Below, piece by piece: positions 12,155 to 23,899 of a DNA stretch of 64,000 bases (its first letter is position 1; the number at the start of each line of letters is the position of its first letter). Origin of the DNA: Euryodendron excelsum (taxonomy: Eukaryota; Streptophyta; Magnoliopsida; Ericales; Pentaphylacaceae). The translations under genes were made by a program, and so were the position numbers. The DNA lies in NCBI GenBank assembly GCA_033060915.1, contig CM065377.1, forward strand, positions 52,998,683-53,062,682, given 5' to 3'. The notes under the pieces were generated by a model. That model was not told the DNA's origin, did no database searches, and saw nothing but the letters and a program-made list of their open reading frames with translations.

Positions 12155-13904
12155 GCGAGTGTGTAATATTATATATATATATAGCTATATATATAATTTG
12201 GAATTAATGAGGAAATTGTTGTTACATATCTGTAATGGACAATTTGGGGAGAGAGAAAAAAAAAAGAAGAGACAATCTTTGCTTCAATTGTGTAATTTTA
12301 TCTGTTTCTTTCACTTGCCTTTGGTTTAGTCCTTTGTGTCTCTTGTTTTATTTTGTGCTAAATTTCATAGATTTTTTTAAACTCTTTTGGAAATTTGACT
12401 TTAATTATGAGTTCATGTTGTGGAATATAGACCCTTTGTTTCTCTTCTCTCACTCCTTATTTTAAATGAATTGTTGGATGATGGATGAATGAGATTTATA
12501 TATACATATGTGTGTGTGTACAAATATATGTTTTGGGTTAGAAGTGGAGATGAATGCTTAAGAGGAGAAAGAAAAGGGTTAATCAATGGTGGAGCAAATG
12601 GGGCTTAGCTGTCAAAGAAAGAGTAGAGGAATGGGCAAGGAATCTTGACTCTTTTCTTTTCTCTCTGAATAGAAGGAAAGATGCGGAAGAGGGAGGGGGT
12701 TGTTATTGGGGCAATTCTTTGTGCTTGTGTTGTAAGCTCTCCAATGATATTTTTATAATTCACCACCATCTTGATTTTAACTTTGATGTAGATACATGTA
12801 AGCCACTTTGCCATGTCTATATGTATATGTATATATATGCCACATATATTGGGTTACCCATCTTGATAAACCTTGTGGTGGATCTATTATCATGGGTCAT
12901 GTTGGAGAAAAAAAAAATGCTGCACCATTGGATGTGTAATGGGTCCCAGTAAGAACTTCCTCTTCTGCATCATCTTAAGAAAGATCTATCTTCTAAAATG
13001 CATGAAGTATAGACTTAAATATTTAGGTGAGGTTATAAATATGGGTTTTGTGTTTAATATGTATTGTTGGACATCCACCCAGTAAAAAAGTATAATAACT
13101 TGAGTTTATCATTTAGATATGCATAAAACTCTCATATTATGTATAAAATGGTGCAGAGTACCTCACAACACTATTTTATCCTGTAAATAAAAAAATTTAT
13201 ATTACTAAATATGACTATTTTGCTTTATTCCTGTGTCTTTGGACCTACAAATTAAATAAATCTGATACTTAGACACATTCACATTTGACACCCGTATCTA
13301 ACTCCGTCTAACACAAGTCAAGACAACATAACCCATATGATTGCTTGTGAAAATCTTGATAACAGGGATTAAAAGAATTTGAATTTTGGCAAGTTTGATA
13401 TAGTTTTTTAATTGCAGGTTGGGATGTTAGTATAGTTGAGCAATGTAATTGAAGTCATGAGAATGTCACAGGTATTGTAGATAAGATGTATATAAGCTGT
13501 AAAAACAAGTAGATGAAGCTTAAGATCATGGCATCCATGAAACCGCATCTAAATTAGTCTCTTGCAATAATTAGGAGATTTGACCAAATGGGAAGGGTTT
13601 CAACATCATGAAATCTTTTAGTTGGGCCCCATAAAATTTAGTGACCCACCTGAGTAAATCATGTGAGACGAGAAGCAAAGCAATGGCCCTGGTTTCTTGG
13701 TTCCTTTAATGCAAGTTTGAAATTGCTGTGAAGAAATCATGCAAAGGTAGTTCTTTTTCTCCACCCCCTAACACACTCGAGTCTCCTTTTTGAACCAAAA
13801 GAGACCAAACCTAATGGGGAGAGAGAGAGAGGGAGACATAAGAAAGTGTGGGTGAAAGAGAAGTGGGGCTTGTGATGATGAAAGAAAAGAAAAGAAAGTA
13901 AGAG
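12155..13904. other. VQ gene 3' region and intergenic sequence
   Basis: A TA-rich repeat (12168-12197) directly follows the VQ stop codon. Beyond it the sequence is T-rich and then AT-rich. A degraded MITE related to two copies in the LEUNIG-like gene lies near 13061-13331. No other gene is supported. Confidence 0.5.
13061..13331. mobile_element. Degraded hAT-type MITE copy
   Basis: The interior (ACTTGAGTTTA...CATA(A/T)AACTC(T/C)CATATTATG...ACAAAATG-like order) parallels 36826-36975 inside the LEUNIG-like gene. The right end reads GACAACATAA, matching that family's terminal inverted repeat. The ends are too diverged for a clear target-site duplication. Confidence 0.5.
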
Positions 13905-14051
13905 ATGCAAACAGGAAAGCCAGAAAACAGGGTGGTGGGTGTGGTCTCTTGTGTTTTGTTGGTTTGTGTTGTTTTGTTTGCACAATGCTTGGTTGTATGC
14001 GGGTATGATTTTGAAGGCTTTGAACCTTGTGGTTGGTGGATCATTTATTGA
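13905..14051 (+). CDS. Possible 48-residue membrane or secreted peptide
   Basis: A short open frame follows a purine-rich leader (GA/GAAA repeats, 13811-13904). It encodes 48 residues: a basic N terminus (MQTGKPENR), one strongly hydrophobic segment (about residues 10-32, Val/Leu/Cys-rich) and a short Cys/Trp-containing tail (FEGFEPCGWWIIY). That layout fits a signal-anchored peptide. I do not recognise the family, it could be chance, and there is no conservation evidence. It could also be the first exon of something longer, since GT dinucleotides near the tail might act as donors. Confidence 0.22.
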   Translation: MQTGKPENRVVGVVSCVLLVCVVLFAQCLVVCGYDFEGFEPCGWWIIY

Positions 14052-16379
14052 GAGTTTCAAAGCTTTCATATGCACTGTTTTGTTGATCCTTCAATTGCCA
14101 ATCATCAATCCTCCTTTTGACTAACTTGCAGCCCCTGGATTGTTCCATCAAGGCATTGGTAATTTCAGTGAAAAATTTAGAATAATATCTGGCATGACTA
14201 CTTTGACCGCAGATGGGACCTTAAATTGTTGGATTTTTCTGTATTTCGGATTTTTCACTATTTTCTTTTGTTTTTTTTATTTATAATATTTTTCTAACAA
14301 CAAAGAATCAAGGGGTAAAAACAGTTTACTCTATTTGAGTGAAAATTATGCCCAAAATTTCACACAACTCTCTGTGATTTCACATACATGACTCCCTATT
14401 TGAATTTTATTGCAAAAAAGAACAAACCGTTAGAATTAATTATTATGTTGTAGAGGTATTTTTGTCATTTTATTTTTTTAAAATAAACCGTTAAAAAAAT
14501 AATTTTACTTTTTTTTATGTAAAATAAAGACAGATTCTTTTGGTCATTTCACCTAATATGGCATGGTTTCGTCCATTTTAAATATAAGACCAAATCTTAG
14601 AGAATTGTGTGGTCACTTCTGAACTAAAAAAAAGTTATTTAATTCCTCTTCAAATGAACACATGGAGGTAAAGTATTATTACCCCAAGAATCTAATTGAA
14701 GACATCGTGCTAGTTCTTTGACAACCATGATACAAGTTCAACAACATTGGTATATTTGTTGAGATTTCACTAGTCTCTTTACCCTCTTACAAAATGGCTC
14801 CCTTAATGAGTCTACATATATGGTGATCAATTTAGTTACTCACTTTTTTTGTATTACTTCAAAATAAAATAGTTGTAATTATCTCAGTAACTTCACAAAC
14901 ATGGAGTTTTATCTATCAAAATAGGCAAGGTAATTCAAAACCATTATTCTATATTCCTCTTGGGACAAAAAGAAATTCAGACATGATAAATATGTTGATA
15001 GATGGTTCTTGAAGTTTAGGTTAAAAGCCAAAAGCTTGTAAAACAAACTACGAGTGTTTGGACCTGACTTATTTAAGCAGCTTATGAAACAGGTTTTTTT
15101 TGGTTTTTGTCTTTAGTAATTTTTTTAATTAAAATTTAATTTTCTTTTTATTATTATGTTCTTTTAGGTTATGCATATCCGTCATAAAAATAAAATTATA
15201 TTTTTGTTTAAAAAAATACTAAAGAAGAAGAAAAAAAAAAAAAGCCATTATAGAAATCAACCTTTTTCATGCCTTTTCCTTCATTTTTTTTTATAGAAAT
15301 CAACTATATATGCTCAATAATTTTGCAGTTGTTGTTCCCTCTAGCTTGTAATTGTAGAGAACAACAAACCATGGCCTCATTGATAGAAAATATAATCCCC
15401 TTTGGCCATATTTTTGTTCGATAGATGGGATAAAGGGAATAATAAATTTCGAAATTACAAATCCTCAGAAGGTAATGTTATAATTCAACCTCCTATGTTG
15501 AACTTTCGAATTGCTTATCTCATCCCTCTCCCGTGGCACCGTTAATGTCATTTCAACGTTGATTGAATTGGATTGAACCCACAATTTGGAGGGTCCTTTT
15601 CTTCTTTTTTTTTTTTTATGGTGGACAAAAAGTCTGAAGAAATTACAACAAATTAGCAAATTCGATAGAACTCCAAAAGAAATATTATTGTAGAACCTTC
15701 AATTGAATCAGATTCGCTCTTAGATCTCTAATACAATTACCAAGAGACTTTACCGGGCAAGCTAACCAGCACCTTCACAAGAGATATAAATAAGGTAACC
15801 ATGGAATAGAACTCCCAATCAGGCTAGGGAGGATGGCCTATTTTTTTAAACTGAGCATGTTTTGATCAAACCACAATGGCTGATCAATAATCATATTATT
15901 TTTCTTTGTTTTTTTATCATAAATTTTGTTTTCTTTCTAAAATAGGGCTGACATGATCAATTCCTAAGGGAAACAACTCTAACTCGAGACCTATGTTTTC
16001 AATAGTGTCTACATGCACCTACCACGCATAAGGATACGGCATGAGCAATGCATGGCAACAAGGAACATAATGAAAGAGGGAAATTGCTTAAAGTTATGTT
16101 CTCGTGAAATTTTAGGTAAATTTTATTTTTACAGTATTTTTATACATAATTCTTTACTAAAATGATCTATCAATAGCATTTTTATAATTAAAAGTTATCT
16201 TGGTGGACGCACTTATTTTAAAGTGATAGGTCCGGTTTTAATCATATTATTCTGTATACAATTTCTGTATATTTTTCTGTTGAAGCTTTCTTAATGCAAA
16301 CTAGTTGAGTGGCAATAAGAATAGTTTAAAAATGGTATTAAATCTCATCTATTAGACTCTAAACAACATTGCAGGTAGG
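14052..16379. other. AT-rich intergenic sequence
   Basis: No supported gene. The stretch near 14310-14640 resembles the AT-rich MITE described at 24487-24822 in wording and layout but lacks clear ends. The open stretch on the minus strand at 15465-15659 shows no recognisable domain. Confidence 0.5.
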
Positions 16380-16502
16380 CTAACAACAAAAGCAAATCCT
16401 AACTAAAGTAAGGATCACAATCACAATACTTAGCTTTTTATTGCATAAAAGGAACAAGAAGTGCAATGCCTAGCCAAAATCATACCTTGTTGCACGCACC
16501 TT

Positions 16503-16546
<44 letters not shown>
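16380..16546. repeat. Dispersed duplicate segment A, copy 1
   Basis: A segment reading 'tcctaactaaag...atcacaatcacaatacttagctttttatt...gtgcaatgcctagccaaa' is followed by a GA microsatellite (16507-16544). The same order occurs at 18518-18712. The two are about 2.1 kb apart in the same orientation, downstream of the RALF gene. Confidence 0.75.
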
Positions 16547-16547
<1 letters not shown>

Positions 16548-18385
16548 GTTATGATTGTAGAGGTTTGGATCTTATACTAATTATATAATTTATAATAAAT
16601 TACAATCATCAATATAGTCTTGAAATAAATTTTAACAATTTATTGTGAAAAAATCTCTAATTTCTAATAAGAAACTAATAATTTAATGTGACCATTTGCT
16701 AGGAGCTATATTAATTAAATATGTAAGTCTCATATATAGGTGATTTATCTATTAAGAACATTTAATAATAGACGCACATATGCATATATAGCTACTCAAA
16801 ATTGAAAGTTTTACTTAAAAAAATTTGTATTTTTAAGTGAGAAAGACTTGATATATCACTACTTAATGTACTTAGTGAAAATTGATTTTTAAATTTATCT
16901 TAATGAAAAAAAATTATCCTTAAATTATGAATTTAAAATTTTAAGTACTTACAATTTTTAGCATTAATAATTCAATATGTGAGTGTAGTTATATTCAATA
17001 TTTCTTTCATTTAATGATCATCTGTTAAGAACAGTTACTTAAAATTTTAGCAAGTATCAATTGAAAAAAAATGGCTCTGTAGACTCAATTAACATAATTT
17101 TTGTAGACATTATACTTGCATAAATTATGAATGTTAGCATAAATTATATTTCAAAATATTAGTCAAGCCAAAATCAATGAATTTTTATTGTAAAATCAAT
17201 CATGCTACAAAATAATTATATCCTTCTTCATTCAAGTTCACAAACTAACATAAAATCATATTAAATCTTGAGACCAAAAGAAAAGGTTCAAGAATCATCA
17301 TTTCTTTAGGTAAAATTTTTTATAGTTAAGATGTTTACATCCAATTTAGTTTTATACAAATTCTTGAAAAAATATTATGATGTGAGGGTATCTAAAAAAA
17401 TATTGTTGTAAAAATTGAAAGAATTAAAAATTAAAATGGAAATAAATTTGTACATTTTACTTGAAAAAAAGTAAGATTAAAGGAACAACTAATTTCATCA
17501 CAACTTTATTCATTTTGAATTAGCTCTATTCATTTTATTTTAATTCAAAAGAAAGATTTTTTATTTTTATTTTCTTGTAAATTTTTTTTAGTGGTGTGTG
17601 AATTTAGACAATAAAATTAAAAAAATGCTAATAATTTTATTACATGTGTCATTTTTATTTTATAAATTTAATATATAATTTATGCATAATTAAATTTTTT
17701 TAGAAGGAGCATATTAAATAAAATTTGGAAATATTATCACATCTATTAGCGGATAGAACTTATAAAATTATCAAGAAATAAGAAAAATTAGATAGCACAA
17801 ATAATATTATGACAAATGTATTTTGTATATGACAAAGTATTAATAATTTCACAATAAATGTCTTTTTCTATTTTAAAATTTTACAATCTAATTTATGATT
17901 AATAAAGATTATTTAGAAGAAGTATATCTAAAGAAAATTTAAAAATGTTACCGTAACTATCAATGGATAGCATTTTATAAAATTTATAACAAAAAAATGA
18001 ATTAAAATTAAAATTCATATAAACCAATAATTGTATGACACATGTTTTTTAAAATTAAAAAATACCAATAATATTATGACATATGTATCTTGTATATGAT
18101 AAACTACTAATAATTTCACATCATATTTTCTTTCTACTTTAGAAATTTAAAATTTGATGACGATTCTTTAAAATGAGCATAATTAAAGGAAATTTAAAAA
18201 TGTTACTATAACTATAAATGGAAAGCATTTATGAAGTTTAAAATAAAAACATTAAAGATAAACAACAATAATATGACACATGTATTTTATCTTTTTAAAA
18301 ATTTTAAAAATTGATAAAAAAAAATTAAAACTTTCAAGATCAAAAACCTCCGAACATTTTACTATAATATATTGTAAGTATATGA
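16547..18385. other. Very AT-rich intergenic sequence
   Basis: No gene is visible. Near 17810-17870, 18060-18120 and 18255-18290 there are loosely repeated phrases such as AATAATATGAC(A)AATGTAT...GTATATGA. They suggest old local duplications with a period of roughly 250 bases, too diverged to delimit. Confidence 0.45.
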
Positions 18386-18480
18386 GAATTTAAAGGAGGA
18401 AGGAAATCGCAATCATGATCTTCCAAAGTTGTTCATGCAAATACTAATCTTCTTTCTCTCTCTTCTCCTGCGTGCATGCA
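18386..18480. repeat. Duplicate segment B, copy 1
   Basis: About 95 bases (AATTTAAAGGAGGAAGGAAAT...CAATCATGATCTTCCAAAG...TTCATGCAAATA...CTTCTTTCTC) match 18762-18858 with few differences. The second copy is immediately 3' of the RALF stop codon (the gene is on the minus strand). This copy is therefore a displaced piece of RALF 3' flank about 376 bases further out. Confidence 0.8.
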
Positions 18481-18483
18481 TTC

Positions 18484-18510
18484 GGGGGGGCGGGGGGGCG
18501 GGGGCGGGGC
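18484..18510 (+). repeat. G-run cluster (potential G-quadruplex)
   Basis: Four runs of seven, seven, five and four G are separated by single C bases. Such spacing has strong potential to form an intramolecular G-quadruplex on the plus strand. In duplicate copy 2 the matching position holds only short G runs (GGGAGGGG), so the tract expanded in copy 1. Confidence 0.85.
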
Positions 18511-18517
18511 ATTGACC

Positions 18518-18712
18518 AAATCAAATCCTAATTAAAGATAAGATTACAATCACAATACTTAGCTTTTTATTACCTCCATAGGAGACACACAAAAGGAACA
18601 AGAAGGAGAAGTGCAATGCCTAGCCAAAGTAATGCCTTTTCACCTTATTGCACTCACCTCAAAATATATATAGAGAGAGAAAGAGAGAGGAGAGAGGAGA
18701 GAGAGAGAGTAC
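18518..18712. repeat. Dispersed duplicate segment A, copy 2
   Basis: This matches 16380-16546 and ends in a purine GA-rich microsatellite (18671-18709). It sits between the two copies of segment B, so the order is A1, (1.8 kb), B1, A2, B2, RALF. Confidence 0.75.
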
Positions 18713-18761
18713 TATAATCAAAACAAATGTGAATCAAAGTGTGTATACAATAATAGAAATG

Positions 18762-18858
18762 AGAATTTTAAAGGAGAAAGGAAATGGCAATCATGATCAT
18801 CCAAAGTTCTTCATGCAAATATATCAAATCTTCTTTCTCCCTCTTCTTCATGCACGGG
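18762..18858. repeat. Duplicate segment B, copy 2 (RALF 3' flank)
   Basis: This is the second copy of the B segment. It lies just beyond the RALF stop codon on the minus strand and probably forms part of the RALF 3' UTR. Confidence 0.75.
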
Positions 18859-18876
18859 AGGGGCTGGGCTTTCTCA

Positions 18877-19632
18877 TCAATAATTGGCCCTATGACACCT
18901 TGTAATAACACTGCAGCCGCGAGTGTAGGGATTGGCCCTTCCCCTCGGGTTGCACTCGTAGTAAGACTGGCCACGGATGGGGCACGGCTGGAAACCGTTC
19001 TTCTTCAGGGCGCCGTAGCTGATGTACCTGCGAGGAGGTTTGCATAAATGATACGCGGGATTGGATGTGAAAATTATGAGGCATGAAATCATTATTCTGA
19101 AGCAACTATGTCTCCAAACCCAATTACTCATAGTCGATCTTTTCGATAGTTACATTTATTGAGAGAACAAAGAACTATCACAGTCGTGACTGTTTATAAA
19201 ACATAGTATAAAAAGTATAGAGAAGATGATATAGACTCTAAGAAAACTAGCCGTTATGAAAAAAAGCTCGATAGAAGGCTAATAAATATTATAACACTCC
19301 AATAAATCGCAAGTAACAAATGATATAATAACTTTTGTAATAAAACTTGTAACCGAAATAAAGTTTTAAAATTTTAATAAAAGAACAATAATATTCTAAC
19401 AGAACCTCCGCTCAGCAAGAGTTCGCCGGGCGGCCTCAGAACCCATCATCGCCTCTTCATCCTCATCGATACAGTCGCCGACTTGGCCGTTGCAGGAGGA
19501 GCCGCCGCTAATGCGGTGGGAAGCCATCGAGTCGAGGTCGAAACGGGCAACCGCGTCGTCGAAGGAGAAGGATGACTCGGCCACCATTGCCAGGGACATG
19601 ATGAGGAGGACCAGACCAACCCGAAGAGCCAT
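18877..19632 (-). CDS. RALF-family peptide precursor, two exons
   Basis: Rapid alkalinization factors are secreted cysteine-rich peptides that signal through CrRLK1L (FERONIA-type) receptors at the plant cell surface (family knowledge). Exon 1 is 19632-19406 and exon 2 is 19027-18877. The 378-bp intron has GT and AG ends, and the join restores an Arg codon, giving 125 residues. Residues 1-20 form a signal peptide (MALRVGLVLLIMSLAMVAES). A Cys-containing acidic propeptide follows, then the RRTL cleavage motif of the RRxL type cut by subtilase S1P, and the mature domain. That domain has the YISYGAL receptor-binding motif, four cysteines (PC, YYEC, RGC, TRC) and the conserved NPYTRGCSVITRC end. 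The start is the ATG at 19632; a longer upstream frame would need a TTG start. Most described RALF genes lack introns, so the split is unusual. All key motifs are intact and the gene looks functional. Confidence 0.92.
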
Positions 19633-20289
19633 TTTCGAGAGGCAGAACAAAGGATTCGAGAGTGAGAGAGAGAGAGGGGTAAAAGGGTTGCTTTTATTAT
19701 CCTATATGCCTCTTCCTGTTAAAGGAGGGATGAGAGAGGTAGAAAAATGATTGGTGGTGGTGAGGTTCTTGTGAAAATTGTTGGTAAGATCTTGTGGTTT
19801 AAGCTATCTTTGGAGTGAATCCGTTTATTGCTCCTGGTTTTTCTGTTGGTTTTGAATGATTAAGAGAGGTTGTTATTGTGTTGGAAACATTGGCTGGCTA
19901 ATGCTATATCTGGATATTAGATTTGTCAATAAAATAAAAAATAAAAGAAAAATGAATTATTTATGCAGAATAAGTAGCCAAACAAAAAAGATTTTTACTT
20001 TTCAATATTTTTTGATTCATTTTATTCTCATTTTACTAACACAAACGGAAAAAAAAAGATATATTTAGAACCATTTATATTGACAGTTGTAGTAACAATT
20101 GTCCTATATTTGAATTTTGAATTTAATAGTAATTGAAAAGACCCAAAAAAAACAACACAATCAAAAAAAGAAGATATATTTAGATGCTTTCACTTCATTT
20201 ACTTTTTGTATATTTTTTTTGTTCTTTTTAATTATTATTAAATTTAACTTTCAAACATAAAACAATTGTTACTATAATTGTTAATATAA
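19633..20289. other. RALF upstream region
   Basis: On the minus strand this is the RALF promoter side. A CT-rich stretch (19651-19680) directly upstream of the start is the likely 5' UTR. Beyond that the sequence is AT-rich with no recognised gene. Confidence 0.45.
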
Positions 20290-20930
20290 ATGGTTCTTAT
20301 TTAACCATATTATTTTGTGGGTCAAATAAGTACTAGCTCGAACCAGTTAAACAAGCCCAAAAGGACAGGCATTGCTGAGTTGGGCTTGGAGCAGCTCAGG
20401 AGAGATTATTACACCATAGGTCCAGGTCATTTTGTCAACCCAAGATGAAACCCTCTTGGCCCAACTTAGGGTGTAATTATGCGGAAGGACAGAGCATTTA
20501 ACAAAAGACAAATCCGTATTCAATGCAGAAGAGGTTCTGCACACAACCGACGATGCTCACGTTCTGTCAGTCAAGCTCAAGCATGACGATATAGGAGAAA
20601 GTATGTCCGATCAGCCAGCTTTAACCGGCGTAAACCTAAACAGTGAGCCATGATTACCTGAGCAGGCTCGATAGAAAGCACTACACTATAAAAACACAGC
20701 ATCTCGAAGAAGTAAGGGATGATCAATTCAACTAAGCCATATATACTTGTAAATTTTACTCTATTCTCGGTAAAAATTTCTAACTTGATCGTCAGAGTGT
20801 GATCGGCTCAAAAAAAGTCGACCCATTCTAACTCATTTGTTTCTTTACAACAGGTTGAATACTTACAATCATTGACTCGAGTGATCGGCCAGACCTTTCA
20901 AAAATCTCACTTACAATTTTAATAATAAAA
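20290..20930 (+). mobile_element. LTR-like fragment of a gypsy-type element
   Basis: This non-coding block is less AT-rich than its flanks. Near 20690 it has a TATA-like CACTATAAAAACACAGC, and about 90 bases later the phrase 'taacttgatcgtcagagtgtgatcgg'. That resembles the TATA box and transcript start/R region of plant Ty3/gypsy LTRs (family knowledge). No partner LTR, primer site or coding part is nearby, so it may be a solo-LTR remnant. The limits are approximate. Confidence 0.4.
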
Positions 20931-21030
20931 TTTGTATAAATTTTTTTATTACATACTTGGAAATGTAAAATCGACTTTCTTAAAGATTATACAACCCTCC
21001 TTCGGATGAGAAATCCCACATTTATGTGTT

Positions 21031-21105
<75 letters not shown>
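21031..21105 (+). repeat. Compound (GT)n(GA)n microsatellite
   Basis: A run of GT units (21031-21061) passes directly into a run of GA units (to 21105). The open frames seen across it are artefacts of the repeat. Confidence 0.95.
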
Positions 21106-21109
<4 letters not shown>

Positions 21110-22195
21110 GATGGTTGTATGTCAGCAAGAGATAAAATCCACATAATTTATGCAACTTATCTATCTCTTTAAATTACCCCCTTCAACTCGACATTTCATT
21201 TACATTTTTTTTTAATTTTGTTTAATTTTTGACATATATCTGAATCTTTCTCTCCCACCAAGCGTGCTGAAAGCAGAATTTTGAGACAATATTGATTAGA
21301 ATTTTTATTTTTATATATTTTGGTGTATCTCTTTTTGTGTATTATTACATGTACTCTTCTATAAATATGACTAAATCAATATTGGTTTAAAAGACTTTTT
21401 ATTTGAAAAAAAGTGTTTGTTCGCAGGCTATTAGTGTGTTTACTTATTAATTGTTAGTATTTTTGTTATTTTTATATATATACTTTTTATTTTGATTCAT
21501 ATTTTTATATTTTTTAAAAAATTTATAAATAATGACCCCTAAAATTTATAAACATATAATAAAAAAAATTTATCTAAAAAGAAAAATAAAATTATTAAAA
21601 AAAGAATAAACAAAATGATTAAAAAAAAACAAGACTAATTGAAAAATAAATAAATAAACAAACCCACCCCGGGGGTTCGGAGAAGAGAAAAACAGTAGAG
21701 AACGTAAAGGTAGTTGTTGAGGGGGGGTTTTGGAGTAGGGCCGGGGTGCGTTAGGATGAAAATAAGCTCTCATAATTTATATATACATAAATATAATTGA
21801 TTTTCTAACACACTTTTGACTTTTGAGCACATCCATCGTATCATGGGGTAAGGGTCATGGGTTCGATTCCCTATGAGTGACCGGCCTATTAGTTTTTTAT
21901 TTATTATTTGGTAGCGAGGTTCCAGGCCAATTGTTCTATCATACGGGAACTCCAAAAATACAAATAAAATAATGTCTATTGATGACATAAGAAATTTGTA
22001 AGTTTGATTTTCAGGTCGGTGGCGACCTGCTTCGGTGATATAAGAAAAAAAAAAGAGGTGTAGGGACACCAATGAAGGGCACTCTGATACTAAAATTAAG
22101 TTTTTAGATATATTTTAACAAAGTTTTGATTATGATTTATGTTTGCGTAACTTATTAGAAAAGATGAGTTTTCTTTTTATATGAGTAGGCATCCC
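21106..22195. other. Intergenic sequence
   Basis: No supported gene. A short G-rich stretch (21720-21748) and a sequence resembling a Pol III B box (GGTTCGATTCCC near 21859) are present, but no complete tRNA or SINE structure could be built around them. Confidence 0.45.
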
Positions 22196-22745
22196 AGTAA
22201 TCCTAAGAGGACACTGTATGCATAGAGATAGTAGGAGATGACTGTCTCTCCACGTGATAGCGTAGCATTGGAGGACCTGACTGGTGATAGGGTAGTGAGG
22301 GAGTGGTTGTTTAACTTTACATGTAGCGCTCTCTCAGACGCGCGTTAGAGCGGGAAAGGTGACTACATCCTGCTTACATGTGAAGTCTTGGAGCTAGTAA
22401 CACGTTATTATGATCAGGTTATCAATGGTGGCCCCCACCAATATGGTCGTGGGGGTAGATGATCGGTATTATCCCAGGAAGTTTACTTGGCCGTGCTCGG
22501 CATGATCTGCTCGGTCGTGTTCGAGTCAGTTGGAGCTTACAGGGTTGATCTCCATTGTTTTCTTGCTTGACATGTACCCTGGGCGCCCTATCCACAATAT
22601 AGGTGTCGATCAACCCGTTAGGGAGATTCTTGATCAGCCCTCATCAGTTGCTCCTAATTTCTCTTGAATATCCTAAGTGTGATCAGGAAAATTCCTGATC
22701 AGCCTGTTAGTGATATTCTTGATTGGTCCTTATCATTAATTGGCC
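22196..22745. other. Retroelement-like noncoding block, unclassified
   Basis: This block is much less AT-rich than its surroundings and repeatedly contains TGATCAG and related words (22411, 22630, 22680, 22700). It reads like LTR or internal sequence of a retroelement, but no protein motif or LTR pair is visible. The assignment is inference. Confidence 0.3.
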
Positions 22746-22867
22746 ATTTTGATTCATTCTTGATACTATTTTCGTATTTCTATATATCAAACTTATTCTT
22801 TCAATTTATATTAAAGTTCTATTTCATTTCGTAAAATGTTTTTTTTTAAATATTTTATTTATTTTTC

Positions 22868-23572
22868 GCTGTTTGATTGCAACAAAAATGAGTAAAATGT
22901 ATTTTTAGAAAAATTGTTTTTCAAGAAAGGCTCAAAAACAACTTACATATTATAAATTCGTAAATTTTTTTTTTCAATCGCTCGACCCAGCAACAGCTTC
23001 CACGAACAACTCATCTTCTCTATTTCCCAAGTGAGCCTTTCTCAATTCTCGATGTACCTTGGTCTCTTCTACAATCTCATCCCTCCAAATTTCTCCTTTT
23101 CTCTGTCGCAATGCAAAGTTGCAGGTGGCATTTGGAACTTGCAACTGGGCCATTTGGTTGCGATTAATTGCATTCACCCGCCTTTCTTCACATTGGTGGT
23201 TGCGACAGAAGCGGTGGCAATCATTGTGCAGTTGAAGACATTCGATTCCTACTTTGTTTCATTATGGTTTTTTAATAAGAATTTTGGTTTTATTTTGGAG
23301 GGGAAGAGAGAGATGATGGTGGCCTAATTGAGCATTTATGTACTTACTGTAATTCTAGTGCTTGTAAGTTGTTTGATAAAATGTTTGTTTCAATTGTATT
23401 GTCAAAGTTGAAGCAATGGGCTACAAGTTGTTGGACATCTTTTTACAAGAAATATTTTTAACTTGGCAGCCAAATACCAAAAAATATAATTGAAACAATC
23501 ATTTTACAAGTAAAACATTTTACATGTAAAATATTTTTCACGTAAACTATTTCACGGGACAACAAACGGAGC
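22868..23572. mobile_element. PIF/Harbinger-like MITE, about 700 bp
   Basis: The left end (GCTGTTTGATTGCAACAAAAATGAGTAAAATGTATTTT) and the reverse complement of the right end (GCTCCGTTTGTTGTCCCGTG...) are imperfect inverted repeats. TTTTCACG/GTAAAATGTTTT-type sequence lies inside each. The right end is close to the TIR of the 1,980-bp Harbinger element at 50922-52901 (GGCTCCGTTTGTTTCGACG). TTA follows the right end (23573-23575), but the left flank is degraded. A weak 98-codon plus-strand frame inside (23031-23327) has no recognised domain. Confidence 0.55.
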
Positions 23573-23859
23573 TTAAGTGAAGATACCAACTAGCTTAATT
23601 AAGACGTGTCGATGGAGATGCATCACTAGCTTGGGTTCAAGTTTTTCCAAGAACCTTGAACTTCTTAACCTTCTTGAAAAATAAAAATAAAAAATCAAGC
23701 ATGTCAAAACATTATAAAAAATATTAACGACCAATTCTTGTTTATGATGCCTCTCCATTTGGGCGCGACAGTAGAACCCTGGGCCTGAACTTTTGCTGGT
23801 CTAGGCTTGGAACTATGGGCAGTGTTCAAAGTATTTTGTCTAGTAAATTTTCATATCCC

Positions 23860-23899
<40 letters not shown>

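Noticed and set aside
13737..14075. Several minus-strand frames overlapping the candidate short peptide
   Set aside because: Long frames arise from the purine-rich leader read in reverse. None has a recognisable domain.
19406..19650. Longer RALF precursor starting at 19650
   Set aside because: The codon at 19650-19648 is TTG, not ATG. The first ATG at 19632 gives a normal signal peptide.
20949..21155. Ser/Leu and Thr/His repeat frame on the minus strand
   Set aside because: It is a translation of the GA and GT microsatellite.
21800..21890. Possible tRNA gene around GGTTCGATTCCC (21859)
   Set aside because: A T-arm-like hairpin is present, but there is no A box at the right distance and the acceptor stem does not pair. 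It is at best a decayed SINE head.
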